Source of the DNA: Gammaproteobacteria bacterium
Lineage (GTDB): Bacteria > Pseudomonadota > Gammaproteobacteria > Pseudomonadales > Pseudohongiellaceae
Direction of reading: 5' to 3'
NCBI GenBank assembly: GCA_003556835.1
Contig: PWQG01000329.1
Span: forward strand, 1-5,321
DNA length: 5,321 nucleotides
Shown: piece by piece, positions 5,070 to 5,321 of the stretch
Position numbering within the stretch: the stretch's first letter is position 1
Layout: every line of letters begins with the position of its first letter
Translations under genes and position numbers: made by a program
Notes under the pieces: generated by a model
Told to the model about the DNA's origin: nothing
What the model saw: the letters and a program-made list of their open reading frames with translations, nothing else
The model's database searches: none

Positions 5070-5321
5070 CAGAAATAGCCCTCCTGTTTCTTTTTCTCCA
5101 TGGACGCGCTCTGATCATGATCGATCATGCGACCCTGCCGTTCACTGCTGCGGGTAAGCAACATCTCCTGGATGATATCGGTGAGCGTTGCGGCTTCGGA
5201 CTCGACGGCGCCGGAGAGCGGATAGCAACCCAGGGTGCGGAATCGTACCGTGCGCAGCATCGGTTTCTCGCCCGGCTGCAGCTGCATCCGATCGTCGTCG
5301 ACCATGATCAGGGTGCCGCCC
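5069..5321 (-). CDS. cysD: Sulfate adenylyltransferase subunit 2 (CysD), C-terminal part, cut by window edge
   Basis: The last 83 complete codons are present, reading on the minus strand from GGTLIMVDDD at the window edge to the TGA at 5069-5071; the gene continues beyond 5321. RFRTLGCYPLSGAVES, EMLLTRSSERQGR, IDHDQ and the terminal SMEKKKQEGYF are the highly conserved C-terminus of CysD, the ATP-pyrophosphatase-family catalytic subunit. CysD adenylylates sulfate together with the GTPase CysN. The catalytic PP-loop is outside the window. The stop overlaps the cysNC start by one base, so the two subunits are almost certainly co-translated in a cysD-cysNC operon. Any promoter lies beyond the window. 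Confidence 0.96.
   Translation of the reverse strand, partial: GGTLIMVDDDRMQLQPGEKPMLRTVRFRTLGCYPLSGAVESEAATLTDIIQEMLLTRSSERQGRMIDHDQSASMEKKKQEGYF
5079..5085 (-). promoter_or_regulatory. cysNC ribosome binding site inside the cysD coding end
   Basis: AGGAGGG on the minus strand lies nine bases before the cysNC ATG at 5069. It is formed by the codons for the conserved Gln-Glu-Gly near the CysD C-terminus, so the conserved protein tail also carries the initiation signal for the next gene. Confidence 0.75.

Overview
The window looks like a chromosomal segment of a moderately GC-rich gammaproteobacterium. The evidence is a cysD-cysNC sulfate-activation pair with a proteobacterial-type fused CysNC, strong GGAGG-type ribosome sites, a Sec-dependent outer-membrane beta-barrel protein, and a REP-associated tyrosine transposase (RAYT) carrying its own hairpin repeats. 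I cannot resolve the genus from sequence alone.

Layout. Positions 1-925 hold a compact mobile or domesticated unit: a hairpin repeat at 1-46, cut by the window edge, then a RAYT gene on the + strand (149-841), then a second and longer hairpin repeat (860-925). Everything else reads on the minus strand. From right to left it holds the 3' end of cysD (5321-5069), cysNC (5069-3168), a polytopic membrane protein of the lysylphosphatidylglycerol-synthase transmembrane / flippase-like family (3101-2124), a non-coding stretch with a candidate promoter, a small signal-peptide-bearing beta-barrel protein (1896-1297), and a VanZ-like membrane protein (1300-878). The VanZ-like gene runs into the right-hand hairpin repeat.

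How the genes work together. CysD and the CysN part of CysNC make adenosine phosphosulfate from sulfate and ATP, with GTP hydrolysis driving the reaction. The CysC part phosphorylates it to PAPS, used for cysteine synthesis or sulfation. The next three genes are all envelope proteins. The beta-barrel and VanZ-like genes overlap by four bases and are probably co-translated. The flippase-like gene sits 66 bases after cysNC and may be in its operon.

The most interesting part is the RAYT unit. The two flanking hairpins, compared in opposite orientations, share one architecture: outer stem, single bulged pyrimidine on the 3' arm, 3-bp CGC/GCG inner stem and a triloop. They also show a compensatory base-pair change. 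The right-hand hairpin lies inside the VanZ-like reading frame and supplies its last 15 residues and stop codon. The same element doubles as a symmetrical terminator-like structure between the convergent RAYT and VanZ-like genes.
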